Shown: piece after piece, positions 1 through 9,816 of the stretch
Position numbering within the stretch: position 1 is the first letter of the stretch
How the letters are laid out: each line of letters opens with the position of its first letter
DNA from: Hasllibacter sp. MH4015
Lineage (GTDB): Bacteria; Pseudomonadota; Alphaproteobacteria; Rhodobacterales; Rhodobacteraceae
DNA: 64,000 bases
NCBI RefSeq assembly: GCF_020177575.1
Contig: NZ_JAHTBK010000001.1
Location: 1,795,875-1,859,874 of the forward strand
Direction of reading: 5' to 3'
Program-made: the position numbers and the translations under genes
Notes under the pieces: generated by a model
What the model was told of the DNA's origin: nothing
What the model saw: the letters and a program-made list of their open reading frames with translations, nothing else
Databases searched by the model: none

Positions 1-129
1 TGGAAAGCGCGCCGCGTCGCCAGACACCTGGCCGACGTGGAAGCACGCCGCGAACGCCCCGTCGTGGGTGCCGAGGATGCCCCGCGCAGCGCCGATCTGG
101 CCATCGATGGCGGAGGGCGCAATCCATGA
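1..129 (+). CDS. ccmD: Heme exporter protein CcmD, C-terminal part (cut by window edge)
   Basis: This is an open frame from the first base to a TGA at 127-129, encoding about 42 residues rich in Arg, Ala and Glu. It resembles the cytoplasmic tail of CcmD, the small one-helix protein that helps release holo-CcmE from CcmC during cytochrome c maturation. The membrane helix would lie before the window. Its stop overlaps the ccmG start (ATGA), which is the usual ccmD-ccmG arrangement. The call rests mainly on that position, because the tail alone carries little signature. Confidence 0.6.
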   Translation, partial: WKARRVARHLADVEARRERPVVGAEDAPRSADLAIDGGGRNP

Positions 130-725
130 AGATCAATTGGCTCATGGTCCTGCCGCTGGCGATCACCGCGGGGTTCTTCGGGCTTGCCGGGTGGCAATTG
201 TCGCTCAACCAGGACGGGCTGAGCACGGGCGTCGACACGCAATCCCTGCCCTCGGCCCAGCAGGGCAGCCCGGCCCCGCCCCTCGACCTGGCCCAGTTGC
301 CCGGCACCCCGCTCCTCACCCGAGAGGCGCTGGAGGGCCAGGATCTCGTGATCCTAAATTTCTTCGCGTCGTGGTGCCCGCCTTGCAGGGCTGAACACCC
401 GACTTTGACCGCCTTGGCGGAGGCCGGCGTGCCGCTTTACGGCGTGAATTACCGCGATCAGGAGGGGCAGGCCCTGTCCTTCCTTGAAGAGCTTGGCAAT
501 CCCTATGACCTGATCGGCACAGATGTCGCCGCCCGCAATGGCCGCGACTGGGGCGTCGTCGCCATGCCCGAAACCTTCTTCATCGACGGCGACGGCGTGG
601 TGGTCTTGCATTTCCGCGGACCCATCGTGCGCCGATCCCTCGAAAATCAGGTTCGCCCGGCTCTGGAAGAAGCGGGCTATGCGCTTCCCGATCTGCCACC
701 GTTGGACGCTGTGGAAACCAACTGA
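126..725 (+). CDS. ccmG: Cytochrome c maturation thiol:disulfide interchange protein CcmG/DsbE
   Basis: A 199-residue periplasmic thioredoxin-like protein that reduces apocytochrome c cysteines before heme attachment. An N-terminal membrane anchor covers about residues 5-24. The redox motif WCPPC lies at residues 83-87, and the cis-proline region VAMPET at about 145-150 is typical of the family. Length is normal for CcmG (about 180-200). The start ATG overlaps the stop of the ccmD-like gene, so the two are translationally coupled. The last 57 codons are repeated in diverged form just downstream (743-913). Confidence 0.92.
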   Translation: MKINWLMVLPLAITAGFFGLAGWQLSLNQDGLSTGVDTQSLPSAQQGSPAPPLDLAQLPGTPLLTREALEGQDLVILNFFASWCPPCRAEHPTLTALAEAGVPLYGVNYRDQEGQALSFLEELGNPYDLIGTDVAARNGRDWGVVAMPETFFIDGDGVVVLHFRGPIVRRSLENQVRPALEEAGYALPDLPPLDAVETN

Positions 726-742
726 GCCGTCTTGGGCCGGTC

Positions 743-1066
743 GGTGTCGTTGCAACGCCCGAGACGTACGTTACCAATGTAGAAGGCATGGTAGTCCTGC
801 ACGTCCGCAGCCCCATCCTGCGCCGATCCCTCGACAATCAGGTTCGCCCGGCGATGGAGGCGGCAAACTATGCGCGTCCCGACCTTCCGCAATTGGATGC
901 CTTGGAAATAAACCGAGCCCACTGGCTCCTGCCCCGATGGCCGCAGACCTGTCCGCAAATGGCGCAATACGACCCAACGCAGAACGATAACCCGAACAGC
1001 CGAATGCCCCGCCCTTATCCATCAAGTATCTTGGAGGAAGCTGTCAGCTCTTGGCCGCCGCCCTGA
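743..1066 (+). pseudogene. Diverged tandem copy of the ccmG 3' end (remnant)
   Basis: The frame from 743 encodes a segment starting GVVATPET that matches CcmG residues 143-199; by eye 38 of 57 positions are identical. At the place where ccmG ends in AAC TGA, the copy reads AAC CGA (911-916), so the stop is lost and the frame runs on to 1066 with unrelated sequence. The only in-frame ATG is at 788, inside the repeat, and the WCPPC part is missing. It looks like the leftover of a tandem ccmG-like gene, not a working enzyme. A short protein from 788 cannot be excluded. The rest of the gap to 1236 holds only the doubtful small frame at 1044-1226. Confidence 0.7.
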
Positions 1067-1226
1067 GCAAGCCATCCAATTGGTTCAGCCGTCCGGGTCC
1101 ACGCCCGTCCCGCCATGGGGAAGCTGCATCCTTAACCGGTCTCACCACGCCACGCACCCGCCGCGTCTTGTTGCGTGTCAGGCCCAGCCAGGTCCGCGTT
1201 TCGTCGGCCCAAGTGCCGCGCCTCAC
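1044..1226 (-). CDS. Possible 60-residue basic protein downstream of the MarR gene
   Basis: The GTG start at 1226 lies 11 bases beyond the MarR stop and is preceded by a good ribosome-binding sequence (AGGCGGAAGG). The product is short, Arg-rich, and has no motif I recognise. The spacing and the RBS are the only support. The frame also overlaps the tail of the decayed ccmG copy on the other strand, so it may be non-coding. Confidence 0.3.
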   Translation of the reverse strand: MRRGTWADETRTWLGLTRNKTRRVRGVVRPVKDAASPWRDGRGPGRLNQLDGLLRAAAKS

Positions 1227-1236
1227 GCCTTCCGCC

Positions 1237-1734
1237 TCAGTAGATATATCTGATCTGATCCGACCAGAACCGTTCGATCCGCTTCAGGGAATGGTTCAGG
1301 CGGTCCATGCCATCCGCGTTCAACACGCCCTGTTTCTCCAGCCCGTCCGCGTGGCGCTCGAACAGCTTTTCGACCGTATCGCGCACATCACGTCCCTTCT
1401 CCGTCAGGCGAACCCGGACGGAGCGGCGGTCGATCTCGCAGCGTTGGTGGTGCATGTAGCCCATGTCGACCAGCTTCTTGAGGTTGTAGCTGACATTGGA
1501 GCCTTGGTAGTAGCCGCGGGATTTCAGCTCCCCCGCCGTCACCTCGTTGTCGCCGATATTGAACAGGAGCAGCGCCTGGACCGCGTTGATATCCAGCACC
1601 CCCAGCCGTTCGAATTCGTCCTTGATGACATCCAGAAGCAGCCGATGCAGGCGCTCCACCATGGCAAGGGAATCGAGGTAACTCGCCTGGAACCCTGTCA
1701 GGGTGGTCGAGGCAAGGGGCGCATGCATACTCAT
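1237..1734 (-). CDS. MarR-family winged-helix transcriptional regulator
   Basis: A 165-residue protein with the MarR layout: N-terminal dimerisation helices, a winged helix around residues 60-125 (recognition-helix region GSNVSYNLKKLVDMGY), then the wing with an acidic-basic DRRSVRVRLT strand, and C-terminal helices. It resembles the LdtR-like MarR branch of alphaproteobacteria, whose members control stress or envelope genes; that sub-assignment is from memory. Start 1734 is chosen because GGAGCC lies about seven bases upstream. The target genes are not evident from the neighbours. Confidence 0.85.
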   Translation of the reverse strand: MSMHAPLASTTLTGFQASYLDSLAMVERLHRLLLDVIKDEFERLGVLDINAVQALLLFNIGDNEVTAGELKSRGYYQGSNVSYNLKKLVDMGYMHHQRCEIDRRSVRVRLTEKGRDVRDTVEKLFERHADGLEKQGVLNADGMDRLNHSLKRIERFWSDQIRYIY

Positions 1735-1819
1735 GATTTAAGGCTCCGCAATCACTGCTTTGGGCAGAGATTCGGAGAAAAAGGGAAAAATTCCGTTAAA
1801 CCCGGACTGGCCAGTGAAA

Positions 1820-3807
<1,988 letters not shown>

Positions 3808-3817
3808 GCTCCGAATT

Positions 3818-3839
3818 CCCGCCCGGACCGGGGGGCGGG
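3818..3839 (+). terminator. GC-rich hairpin after the aminotransferase gene
   Basis: CCCGCCC at 3818-3824 pairs with GGGCGGG at 3833-3839 around an eight-base loop, 10 bases past the stop codon and in a convergent gap. There is no clear T-run, so it is a weak intrinsic terminator candidate. Confidence 0.4.
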
Positions 3840-3853
3840 GTTCACCCTGCCGC

Positions 3854-4324
3854 CTAGGACACTTGCGCCTCGGTCCCGCACAACCGCTCCGCCGTGCCCT
3901 GCCCGCCATCGCGCAATGCGGCCCAGATGCCGGGCGCGCCGTCCAGCCAGACGCCGTCGACAATCGCCGTCCCTTCGTCGTTCACCTGCGCCAGATACCG
4001 CGACGTCACGATGCTCGCGCCGCCCGATATCTCGACGCCCTGCAGCGCCAAGGACCCGTCCGCGTCAAGCGTCCCGTGGAACCATTCACGCCCTGTATGT
4101 CCTCCGGAACTGCGCCAGTCGAAATAGCCCGACAGACCCATCCCCGTCTCGGTCGCGGACTGGTCGAGGAACACAAGCCTCGTGTCATGCCAGGTATATG
4201 CACCGTCATATCCGCAGACCGACCAGACCGCGCCGGTCAGATCCTGCGCAGCGGCCGGAAGCGCTCCGAAAAAAAGCACCGCCGCCGCTAGAAACACGTC
4301 TCTGAAAGCACTCAAGCGCGCCAT
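3854..4324 (-). CDS. Secreted protein of unknown function
   Basis: A 156-residue protein with a clear Sec signal peptide (hydrophobic core residues 11-24, cleavage after PAAAQ at about residue 27). The mature part is Trp- and Gly-rich with two Cys (VCGYD and RLCGTE) that could form a disulfide. It suggests a small beta-rich periplasmic protein. No family recognised. It is convergent with the aminotransferase gene. Confidence 0.65.
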   Translation of the reverse strand: MARLSAFRDVFLAAAVLFFGALPAAAQDLTGAVWSVCGYDGAYTWHDTRLVFLDQSATETGMGLSGYFDWRSSGGHTGREWFHGTLDADGSLALQGVEISGGASIVTSRYLAQVNDEGTAIVDGVWLDGAPGIWAALRDGGQGTAERLCGTEAQVS

Positions 4325-4373
4325 ATCCGTCCCTCCCGGCCTGGCCCGAGCCTCCCAAGTCAGGCGCGCAAGA

Positions 4374-4799
4374 TCAAGCCTTCGTCGCCGGGCGCCCCCT
4401 ATTCCACACGCGGGCGCGATCCACGCGCAGCCCCCAGATCATCACGCCCGAGATCACGCCGAACAGCACCCATTGCGGCATCGGCCAGATCGTTCCCAGG
4501 GCAACGATCCCGATGGCAAGAAACAGCGCAATGAACGCGGCGTTGACCGCAAGCAGCGTAACCACCAAGGCACGTCCGCCATTCCACGCGGTCCAGATCA
4601 TCGCGCCGCCAAACACCACGAACAACGCCGTCAGCGCGTGCCACACCACGGCGGACACTGCACGTACCAGCGGGTCCAGCGCGCTGTCCTGCACCGGTGC
4701 GTTGACCTCCGGCCCGCCCACCAGCGCGTGGATCGCCGCCGTCGCCACGAACAATCCGCCCGCCACAAGGTACCCGATATTCGTCTTGTTGCGCTCCAT
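4374..4799 (-). CDS. Four-helix membrane protein, probable target of the divergent TetR
   Basis: A 141-residue protein with four predicted membrane segments (about residues 8-28, 45-70, 75-100 and 105-125). The start at 4799 follows GGAGGG at good spacing. No known family assigned. It is divergent from a TetR gene. Two identical-type palindromes lie in the 82-base gap, one of them just upstream of this gene, so it is probably repressed by that TetR. A role in export or membrane stress is only inference. Confidence 0.7.
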   Translation of the reverse strand: MERNKTNIGYLVAGGLFVATAAIHALVGGPEVNAPVQDSALDPLVRAVSAVVWHALTALFVVFGGAMIWTAWNGGRALVVTLLAVNAAFIALFLAIGIVALGTIWPMPQWVLFGVISGVMIWGLRVDRARVWNRGRPATKA

Positions 4800-4821
4800 G
4801 TCACACCCTCCGATTGATTCC

Positions 4822-4835
4822 ATACGCTACCGTAT
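4822..4835. promoter_or_regulatory. Probable TetR operator 1
   Basis: ATACG-CTAC-CGTAT, a perfect five-base inverted repeat with a four-base spacer. It has the same half-sites as the second copy at 4859-4872. It lies 23 bases upstream of the membrane-protein start at 4799. Confidence 0.7.
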
Positions 4836-4858
4836 GCAAGATTCCGTTGCGCCGAACA

Positions 4859-4872
4859 ATACGGCAGCGTAT
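4859..4872. promoter_or_regulatory. Probable TetR operator 2
   Basis: ATACG-GCAG-CGTAT, the same half-sites and spacing as 4822-4835. The centres are 37 bases apart. It lies 10 bases before the TetR start codon at 4882, which fits autorepression. Confidence 0.7.
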
Positions 4873-4881
4873 GGTCTGCCG

Positions 4882-5436
4882 ATGTCAAATCGCCTCACCC
4901 CCGAAGACTGGATCGCCGCGGGCTTTCGCGCCCTGTCCGAGACCGGGCCCCAGGCGTTGAAGGCCGAAGCCCTGGCCCGTCGCCTCAAGACGACCAAGGG
5001 CAGCTTCTACCATCATTTCAAGGACGTGCCCGCTTACCACGCCGCCATGCTGGCGCTCTGGCAGGACAAGGCTTTCACCGGCATCGTCGACGGATTGGCC
5101 GATATTCCGACGCCGCAGGCGCGGCTCCGGGCGCTTGCCCGTCTTGCCAATGACGGCGCACCGGATCGTTTCGGCGGCCTGCTGATCGAACCGGCCATCC
5201 GCGCCTGGTCCCTGCATGACGCAAATGTCGCCGACGCGGTGGCGGGCATCGACGCGAAGCGGATCGCCTATGTCGGGGATTTGCTGGAGGCGTGCGGACA
5301 GCCGCGCAGGCTGGCGATCCTGTTCTACGGGGCCTTCATCGGTCTCGACGACCTCCAGGCGCGGGGATGTGTGGGCACGGCCGGGGCGCTGACGGCACTT
5401 GTCGAACACATCCTGGCATCGCCTTCAAACCGTTAA
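4882..5436 (+). CDS. TetR/AcrR-family transcriptional regulator
   Basis: A 184-residue protein. The N-terminal TetR HTH covers about residues 5-50, with the typical end of the recognition helix TTKGSFYHHFKD at about residues 38-49. The C-terminal all-helical ligand domain has no recognisable ligand signature. It is divergent from the four-helix membrane protein, with two matching operators between them, so autoregulation and control of that gene are likely. The start ATG at 4882 falls right after operator 2. Confidence 0.88.
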   Translation: MSNRLTPEDWIAAGFRALSETGPQALKAEALARRLKTTKGSFYHHFKDVPAYHAAMLALWQDKAFTGIVDGLADIPTPQARLRALARLANDGAPDRFGGLLIEPAIRAWSLHDANVADAVAGIDAKRIAYVGDLLEACGQPRRLAILFYGAFIGLDDLQARGCVGTAGALTALVEHILASPSNR

Positions 5437-5488
5437 GATACCCTTAAGAAAAATGTCATTTGCACAAATTTTCAATGATTTAACCTAC

Positions 5489-5506
5489 CTTATCACGCGT
5501 GATAAG
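5489..5506. promoter_or_regulatory. 18-bp perfect palindrome upstream of the ABC permease
   Basis: CTTATCACGCGTGATAAG reads identically on both strands. It sits 57 bases before the permease start, in an AT-richer patch downstream of the TetR gene. A dimeric regulator site is likely. It does not match the ATACG-N4-CGTAT sites of the adjacent TetR, so another regulator is implied. Confidence 0.55.
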
Positions 5507-5563
5507 TTCGCCTCTCCCCGCTCTTCCCTTGCCGAGCCCCGCGGCACCCGATAGGCCGCTTTC

Positions 5564-6334
5564 ATGCCCCGCGCGCGCCTGACCGACCATCTGATCCTAA
5601 TCTTCGGCTGCACCGTGATGCTGGCACCGCTGGCGCTTCTGCTGTCGGTCGCGTTCGGCAACGGTCTCGGTCCCCTCCTGTCGCTCCTGTCGACGGAGGC
5701 CACCGGCAGCCGCCCGCCCTTGGGCGACATGTTGCGGACCACATTCGTGATCGCCGCGGGCGTAGCGCTTGTGAAAACCTTCGTCTCGATCCTCGCGGCC
5801 TACGCCCTCGTCTTCTTCCGCCCGCCGTTTGCGCGCGCCATCATGCCCCTGATCCTGCTGCCGCTCTTCCTGCCGATCGAATCCCGCATCATGCCCACGA
5901 TCCTCGTGACCGATGCGCTGGGTGTTCTGAACACCTATACCGGGTTGATCCTGCCGGTCGTCGCCACCGGCCTCGGCACCCTGATCCTGCGCGCCCAGAT
6001 GATGCAAATCCCCGCCGAGGTGATCGAGGCCGCCCGCCTCGACGGCGCGGGACCGGGGCGCGTGTTCCTCGATTTCGTGGTCCCGCTCAGCCTGCCGGTG
6101 ATCGCGGCCCTCATGGCGTTCTTCTTCGTCCTAGGATGGAACCAGTATCTCTGGCCGCTCATCGCCTCCCCCTCGGCGCCGGAACGGGCCACCGTGGTCA
6201 GCGGCATCGCGCAATTGCGCATCGGCTCTCCGGCCTCCTTCGCGCTGGCCGCAATCGCGATGCTTCCGCCGCTCGTCGTGTTCATCATCGCGCAACGCTG
6301 GATCGTTCAGGGGCTGGCCCCGATGCGGGCCTGA
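5564..6334 (+). CDS. ABC transporter permease, carbohydrate (MalG/UgpE-type), orphan
   Basis: A 256-residue inner-membrane protein with about six membrane segments and the permease EAA loop (EAARLDGAGPGRVFLDFVVP, about residues 154-173) that docks on the ATPase. It resembles UgpE/MalG-type CUT1 permeases for sugars or glycerol phosphate. The partner permease, substrate-binding protein and ATPase are absent on both sides: the upstream gene is the TetR and the downstream gene is a convergent LysR gene that overlaps its 3' end by 28 bases. It may be a remnant of an operon or work with distant partners. Confidence 0.82.
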   Translation: MPRARLTDHLILIFGCTVMLAPLALLLSVAFGNGLGPLLSLLSTEATGSRPPLGDMLRTTFVIAAGVALVKTFVSILAAYALVFFRPPFARAIMPLILLPLFLPIESRIMPTILVTDALGVLNTYTGLILPVVATGLGTLILRAQMMQIPAEVIEAARLDGAGPGRVFLDFVVPLSLPVIAALMAFFFVLGWNQYLWPLIASPSAPERATVVSGIAQLRIGSPASFALAAIAMLPPLVVFIIAQRWIVQGLAPMRA

Positions 6335-7236
6335 CGGGTCAACTCCTCTACGAGGATGTCCCAGACCACGCGAATCCTGCGCGATGTGCGTAACTCGCGA
6401 TGGGTGACCAGCCACATATCGACCGGCAGCGTCGGCTCCTCCTGCAAGACCGGCACGATCCCGTCCGTGCGCCGCGCCACCTCGTCGGACATGATCCCGA
6501 TGCCAAGGCCCGCGCGCACCATCTCCCACGCGGCGAAGATCGCACCGGAATAGAGCTTCACCGATCCCGGCGGCAGGGCGATGCCGCGCTTGGCCATCTC
6601 GTCGACCATCACTTGCGGCGCGCCGAACCCGATGAACGGCATATCGCGCGCCTCCGACATTCGGGTGGGCGCACCGTGGCGCGCAACGAAGCTTTCGCTG
6701 GCGTAGAACCGCGCGAAGCCATGGTTGATCTTGCGCGAAATCAGGTCCGGCTCGGGCGAGCTGACATGCCGGATCGCGATGTCGGCCTCACGCCTCAGCA
6801 GGTCCGAGATGTCGTTGGTCACGATCAGCTCCACCTCGATCTCCGGCACGTTGTCGGACAGCACCGCAAGGATATCGGGCATGATGTTGATCGCCATCAT
6901 GTCCGACACGCTGATCGCCACGCGGCCCGCAACCTCCTCCGACCGGCTGGCGGCAATCAGGGAGATCCGCGCCGCCGCCTCCCCCATGGCGCGCACATCG
7001 GCCAGCATGTCCGCGCCCGACGGTGTCAGGACCAGGCCGCGCCCCGTCCGCTCGAACAGCGACACACCCAATGCGCGTTCCAGCGCCGTCACCTGCCGCC
7101 CGATCGTGGGTTGAGTGGTGCCAAGCGCGCGGGCGGCACCCGACAGGTTGCCCTCCTCCGCCGTCGCAAGGAAGGCGCGCACCTGGTTCCAGTCGAAGTC
7201 GATGGCGGACCAATTCAAAGCCATGCACAAATGCAT
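6307..7236 (-). CDS. LysR-family transcriptional regulator
   Basis: A 309-residue LysR protein. The N-terminal winged HTH (about residues 16-75, AEEGNLSGAARALGTTQPT) is followed by the LysR substrate-binding domain. Two starts are possible: 7236, or Met at 7224. An inverted repeat (7232-7258) overlaps the first and lies just upstream of the second. It is divergent from the methyltransferase gene. Its 3' end overlaps the permease gene by 28 bases on the opposite strand. Inducer unknown. Confidence 0.88.
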   Translation of the reverse strand: MHLCMALNWSAIDFDWNQVRAFLATAEEGNLSGAARALGTTQPTIGRQVTALERALGVSLFERTGRGLVLTPSGADMLADVRAMGEAAARISLIAASRSEEVAGRVAISVSDMMAINIMPDILAVLSDNVPEIEVELIVTNDISDLLRREADIAIRHVSSPEPDLISRKINHGFARFYASESFVARHGAPTRMSEARDMPFIGFGAPQVMVDEMAKRGIALPPGSVKLYSGAIFAAWEMVRAGLGIGIMSDEVARRTDGIVPVLQEEPTLPVDMWLVTHRELRTSRRIRVVWDILVEELTRQARIGASP

Positions 7237-7258
7237 ATCATCTATTCCAAACTATGCA
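7232..7258. promoter_or_regulatory. Candidate LysR box in the divergent gap
   Basis: TGCATA (7232-7237) and TATGCA (7253-7258) form a perfect inverted repeat separated by 15 bases, between the LysR gene and the divergent methyltransferase gene. Spacing is close to T-N11-A type LysR sites. Short half-sites make chance possible. Confidence 0.4.
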
Positions 7259-7314
7259 ATTTTGTTTGCACGCCCGCCGCCGTAACGTGAGCCAATGCAG
7301 ACCGGAGCCCAACG

Positions 7315-7950
7315 ATGACCACCATGACTAGATCCAATGCCGCAAGCTTCTGGAACAAGGCCGCGCAGAAATACGCCAAGAGCAAGATCGGCGATGTTCC
7401 CGCCTATGAAGCCACGCTGGACCGGGTCCGCGCCCATCTGCGGCCCGAGGATCGGGTGCTGGAGATGGGGTGCGGCACCGCGTCGACCGCGATCCTGCTG
7501 GCACCCCATGCGGGCCATATCACCGCCTCCGATATCTCCACCGAAATGGTGGAGATCGGGCGCGCCAAGCTGTGGGAAGCGTCGATCCACAACGTCATGC
7601 CGGTTGCGGGCCGGATCGGGGAAGATGGACTTGACGGGATGTTCGATACGATCCTCGCCTTCAATCTCCTGCACCTGATCGAGGATCTGGACGGAGAACT
7701 GTCAAAGGTCGCGGCGCAATTACCCAAGGGCGGGCTTTTCATCAGCAAGACCCCGTGCCTTGGCAACGGGCGCACCTGGCTCAAGCCCGTGATCGCCGTG
7801 ATGCAGGCGTTCGGCAAGGCGCCCTTCGTGCGCTTCATCACCACCGCAGAGGTTGAGCGCCGGATCCTCGCCGCCGGGTTCGAGATCGTGGAGACGGGGG
7901 ATTATCCCGCCAAACCGCCCTCCCATTTCGTCGTGGCCCGTCGGATCTGA
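7315..7950 (+). CDS. Class I SAM-dependent methyltransferase
   Basis: A 211-residue cytosolic methyltransferase of the UbiE/Methyltransf_11 type. The SAM-binding motif I is VLEMGCGTAST at about residues 48-58; the acidic post-I residue lies in ASDIS (about 71-75), and motif IV is in DTILAFNLLHLI (about 110-121). The substrate cannot be told from sequence. Divergent from the LysR gene, which could regulate it. Confidence 0.85.
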   Translation: MTTMTRSNAASFWNKAAQKYAKSKIGDVPAYEATLDRVRAHLRPEDRVLEMGCGTASTAILLAPHAGHITASDISTEMVEIGRAKLWEASIHNVMPVAGRIGEDGLDGMFDTILAFNLLHLIEDLDGELSKVAAQLPKGGLFISKTPCLGNGRTWLKPVIAVMQAFGKAPFVRFITTAEVERRILAAGFEIVETGDYPAKPPSHFVVARRI

Positions 7951-8018
7951 GCCCGCCGCTTGACGCCTGCCCCGTTTGACCGGATTGTCACCGACAAGCA
8001 GGCAGGTGTGGGCAATCC

Positions 8019-8444
8019 ATGACGGAACTTCCCGAATATTACTTCCGGATCAGGGAAAACGGCGCCGCCGTCTTTCGTGTTTCGACGGAGAACCGGCAGC
8101 GCCGGATCGAGATGGACGAGATCGCGGTCGTCAACATTCGCAACGGCAACGTTAAACCCCATGGCGACCACATCCTGACCGAAGACGAGTCCGCCGTCAT
8201 AGCGGATTGGATGGAGGAACGTCAGGCCGTCCTGGCCGACCGCGACATCGACGATATTCACCGCGCGGTCGATTACCTGAACCTTACGACCCACTGGGCG
8301 CAAAGCCGCGCCTCCGACGAGGATCTGGAGGACGTGACGGATCGCCTGCTGCTGGCGATGCATGACCTGCGCAGCGTGCTGGTGCGCAAGAAAGCCGACC
8401 GGATCATGGCCGCGGCCAAATCGGCGGAAGACGCCGCAGAGTGA
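8019..8444 (+). CDS. Conserved hypothetical protein
   Basis: A 141-residue, charged, mostly helical soluble protein with no signal peptide or membrane segment. The N-terminal part (YYFRIRENGAAVFRV) looks like a small beta unit; the rest is acidic helix. I recognise it only as a type of protein common in Rhodobacteraceae. It stands alone between a methyltransferase and a convergent secreted-protein gene. Confidence 0.65.
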   Translation: MTELPEYYFRIRENGAAVFRVSTENRQRRIEMDEIAVVNIRNGNVKPHGDHILTEDESAVIADWMEERQAVLADRDIDDIHRAVDYLNLTTHWAQSRASDEDLEDVTDRLLLAMHDLRSVLVRKKADRIMAAAKSAEDAAE

Positions 8445-8482
8445 AAGTGATGCTTTAACGTCGCCTTACAAGCTGTTGAAAA

Positions 8483-9337
8483 TCAATTTGGAACCGTAAG
8501 TCTATATTCTGACTGTCCCGCCGTAGGCTGCACCATTTCGCGGCAATTTCCGGGGCCGTCCGTGGCCATCCAGACATGGCCCGGATCGGTCTGAAAACTG
8601 GTGCTTTCCCCGGCGGCGACGGCCCCCACATCGACGGCCTGGCCCGCAGGATCGAACCAGATCAACCCGCGATACGCATTGGTTTCATTAACGAAGGTCA
8701 GCACCATAGGCGCGCCGGTGTCGCGGGAACTGACACGCCCGAAATTGTCGCACGCCAGATATCCCGGCTGCGCATCTACGGGCGCGCTGGGACGGGTGCC
8801 GCTTTCGACCTCCAGCAGCCCGATATTGGCACAATCCGCCAGAAACGGCCCGATCGTGTTCGGCCCGTTGCCTGTCAGGGTGAAGCCGCCGCGCCCGCCC
8901 ACGCGTTCCAGCGTCAGGGTCGCGTCGCCCGCAAGGGTCAGCCACGGCAGATCGGACGTCCCAAGCGCCAATTCGATGCCCGAGATGCCGACCTCCGCAA
9001 ACGTGCCGATCACCGTGCCGTTGATATCCACGCTGCGCCCGTCGGGGATCGTGGCGCGCAAGGTGGCGGTGTCGCCGTCTGCCAGACCTTCGATATCCGC
9101 CGCGACCTGGACCACGACATAGGGGTCCTGAGCGCCGATCGCGCACTGGGCGCGGATCAGGATGTCATCGGTTTCCGGCACGCCGTAGGTCAGCTCAAGG
9201 ATCGTGTCGAAGACATTTTCGTTCACCTCCGTATAGCGCGTCCAGACATGGCCGGAGATATCGGGGCCGACATCTTGCGCGGAGATGGATGTGGCACCGA
9301 AGGCGATGAGGCTCAGGGAGAGGACGGGAAGACGCAT
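8483..9337 (-). CDS. Secreted protein of unknown function (284 residues)
   Basis: The chosen start at 9337 gives a clean signal peptide (MRLPVLSLSLIAFGATSISA, cleavage before QD). The mature protein is Gly- and Thr-rich, with four Cys (in AQCAIG, ADCANIG, ACDNFG and NCREM), and looks beta-rich and extracytoplasmic. The frame is open 5' of this start but that part has no RBS or signal. It is last of three minus-strand genes (10145 to 8483). Confidence 0.65.
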   Translation of the reverse strand: MRLPVLSLSLIAFGATSISAQDVGPDISGHVWTRYTEVNENVFDTILELTYGVPETDDILIRAQCAIGAQDPYVVVQVAADIEGLADGDTATLRATIPDGRSVDINGTVIGTFAEVGISGIELALGTSDLPWLTLAGDATLTLERVGGRGGFTLTGNGPNTIGPFLADCANIGLLEVESGTRPSAPVDAQPGYLACDNFGRVSSRDTGAPMVLTFVNETNAYRGLIWFDPAGQAVDVGAVAAGESTSFQTDPGHVWMATDGPGNCREMVQPTAGQSEYRLTVPN

Positions 9338-9411
9338 CGGGCAACGCTCCGGCAAATCGGGATGATGGGCGAGAACCGTCCCCCGCGCGGCGCGCCATTG
9401 CAAGGATTTCG

Positions 9412-9816
9412 TCAGACCCGCGCGAAGGTGGAGGTCAGGACCATGTTCTTGCGCGGCCCGGTCACGCGCCAACACGTGTCGAAACCCGCCCCGCGAAAGC
9501 GGTACGTGACGCGGTAGATGTCGGGCGGGCAATCATGCACTGCCTCCGCGCCATCTTGAGGCACCACATGAAACGGGCGGCCATCGTCGAAGAACACGTG
9601 CAGCGCGCCGTCAATCTCGGCCCAATGGTAGCGGCGCGTGGCCTTCATCGGTGCAGCCCCGCCATAGGTCAGGATGCCGTCCTCCGATTGCAGCAGGCCG
9701 TCACGTTCGGGCGTCCAGACCGAAACCCCCTCGAACCGCCCCGTCAGCCCCGCACGCTCATCCTCGATCACACGATTGACCCGCCAGCGCCCCTCCAGAT
9801 CCGACAGGTTTATCAT
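9412..9816 (-). CDS. DUF6314-family protein
   Basis: A 134-residue protein matching the DUF6314 pattern as I recall it: an N-terminal LEGRWRVNR segment, a central GGAAPMKATRRYHW, then FFDDGRPFHV, CPPDIYRVTY and a C-terminal TGPRKNM. The fold is likely a lipocalin-like beta barrel; function is unknown. Start 9816 is supported by CGGAG just upstream and by a four-base overlap with the upstream gene. Confidence 0.7.
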   Translation of the reverse strand: MINLSDLEGRWRVNRVIEDERAGLTGRFEGVSVWTPERDGLLQSEDGILTYGGAAPMKATRRYHWAEIDGALHVFFDDGRPFHVVPQDGAEAVHDCPPDIYRVTYRFRGAGFDTCWRVTGPRKNMVLTSTFARV

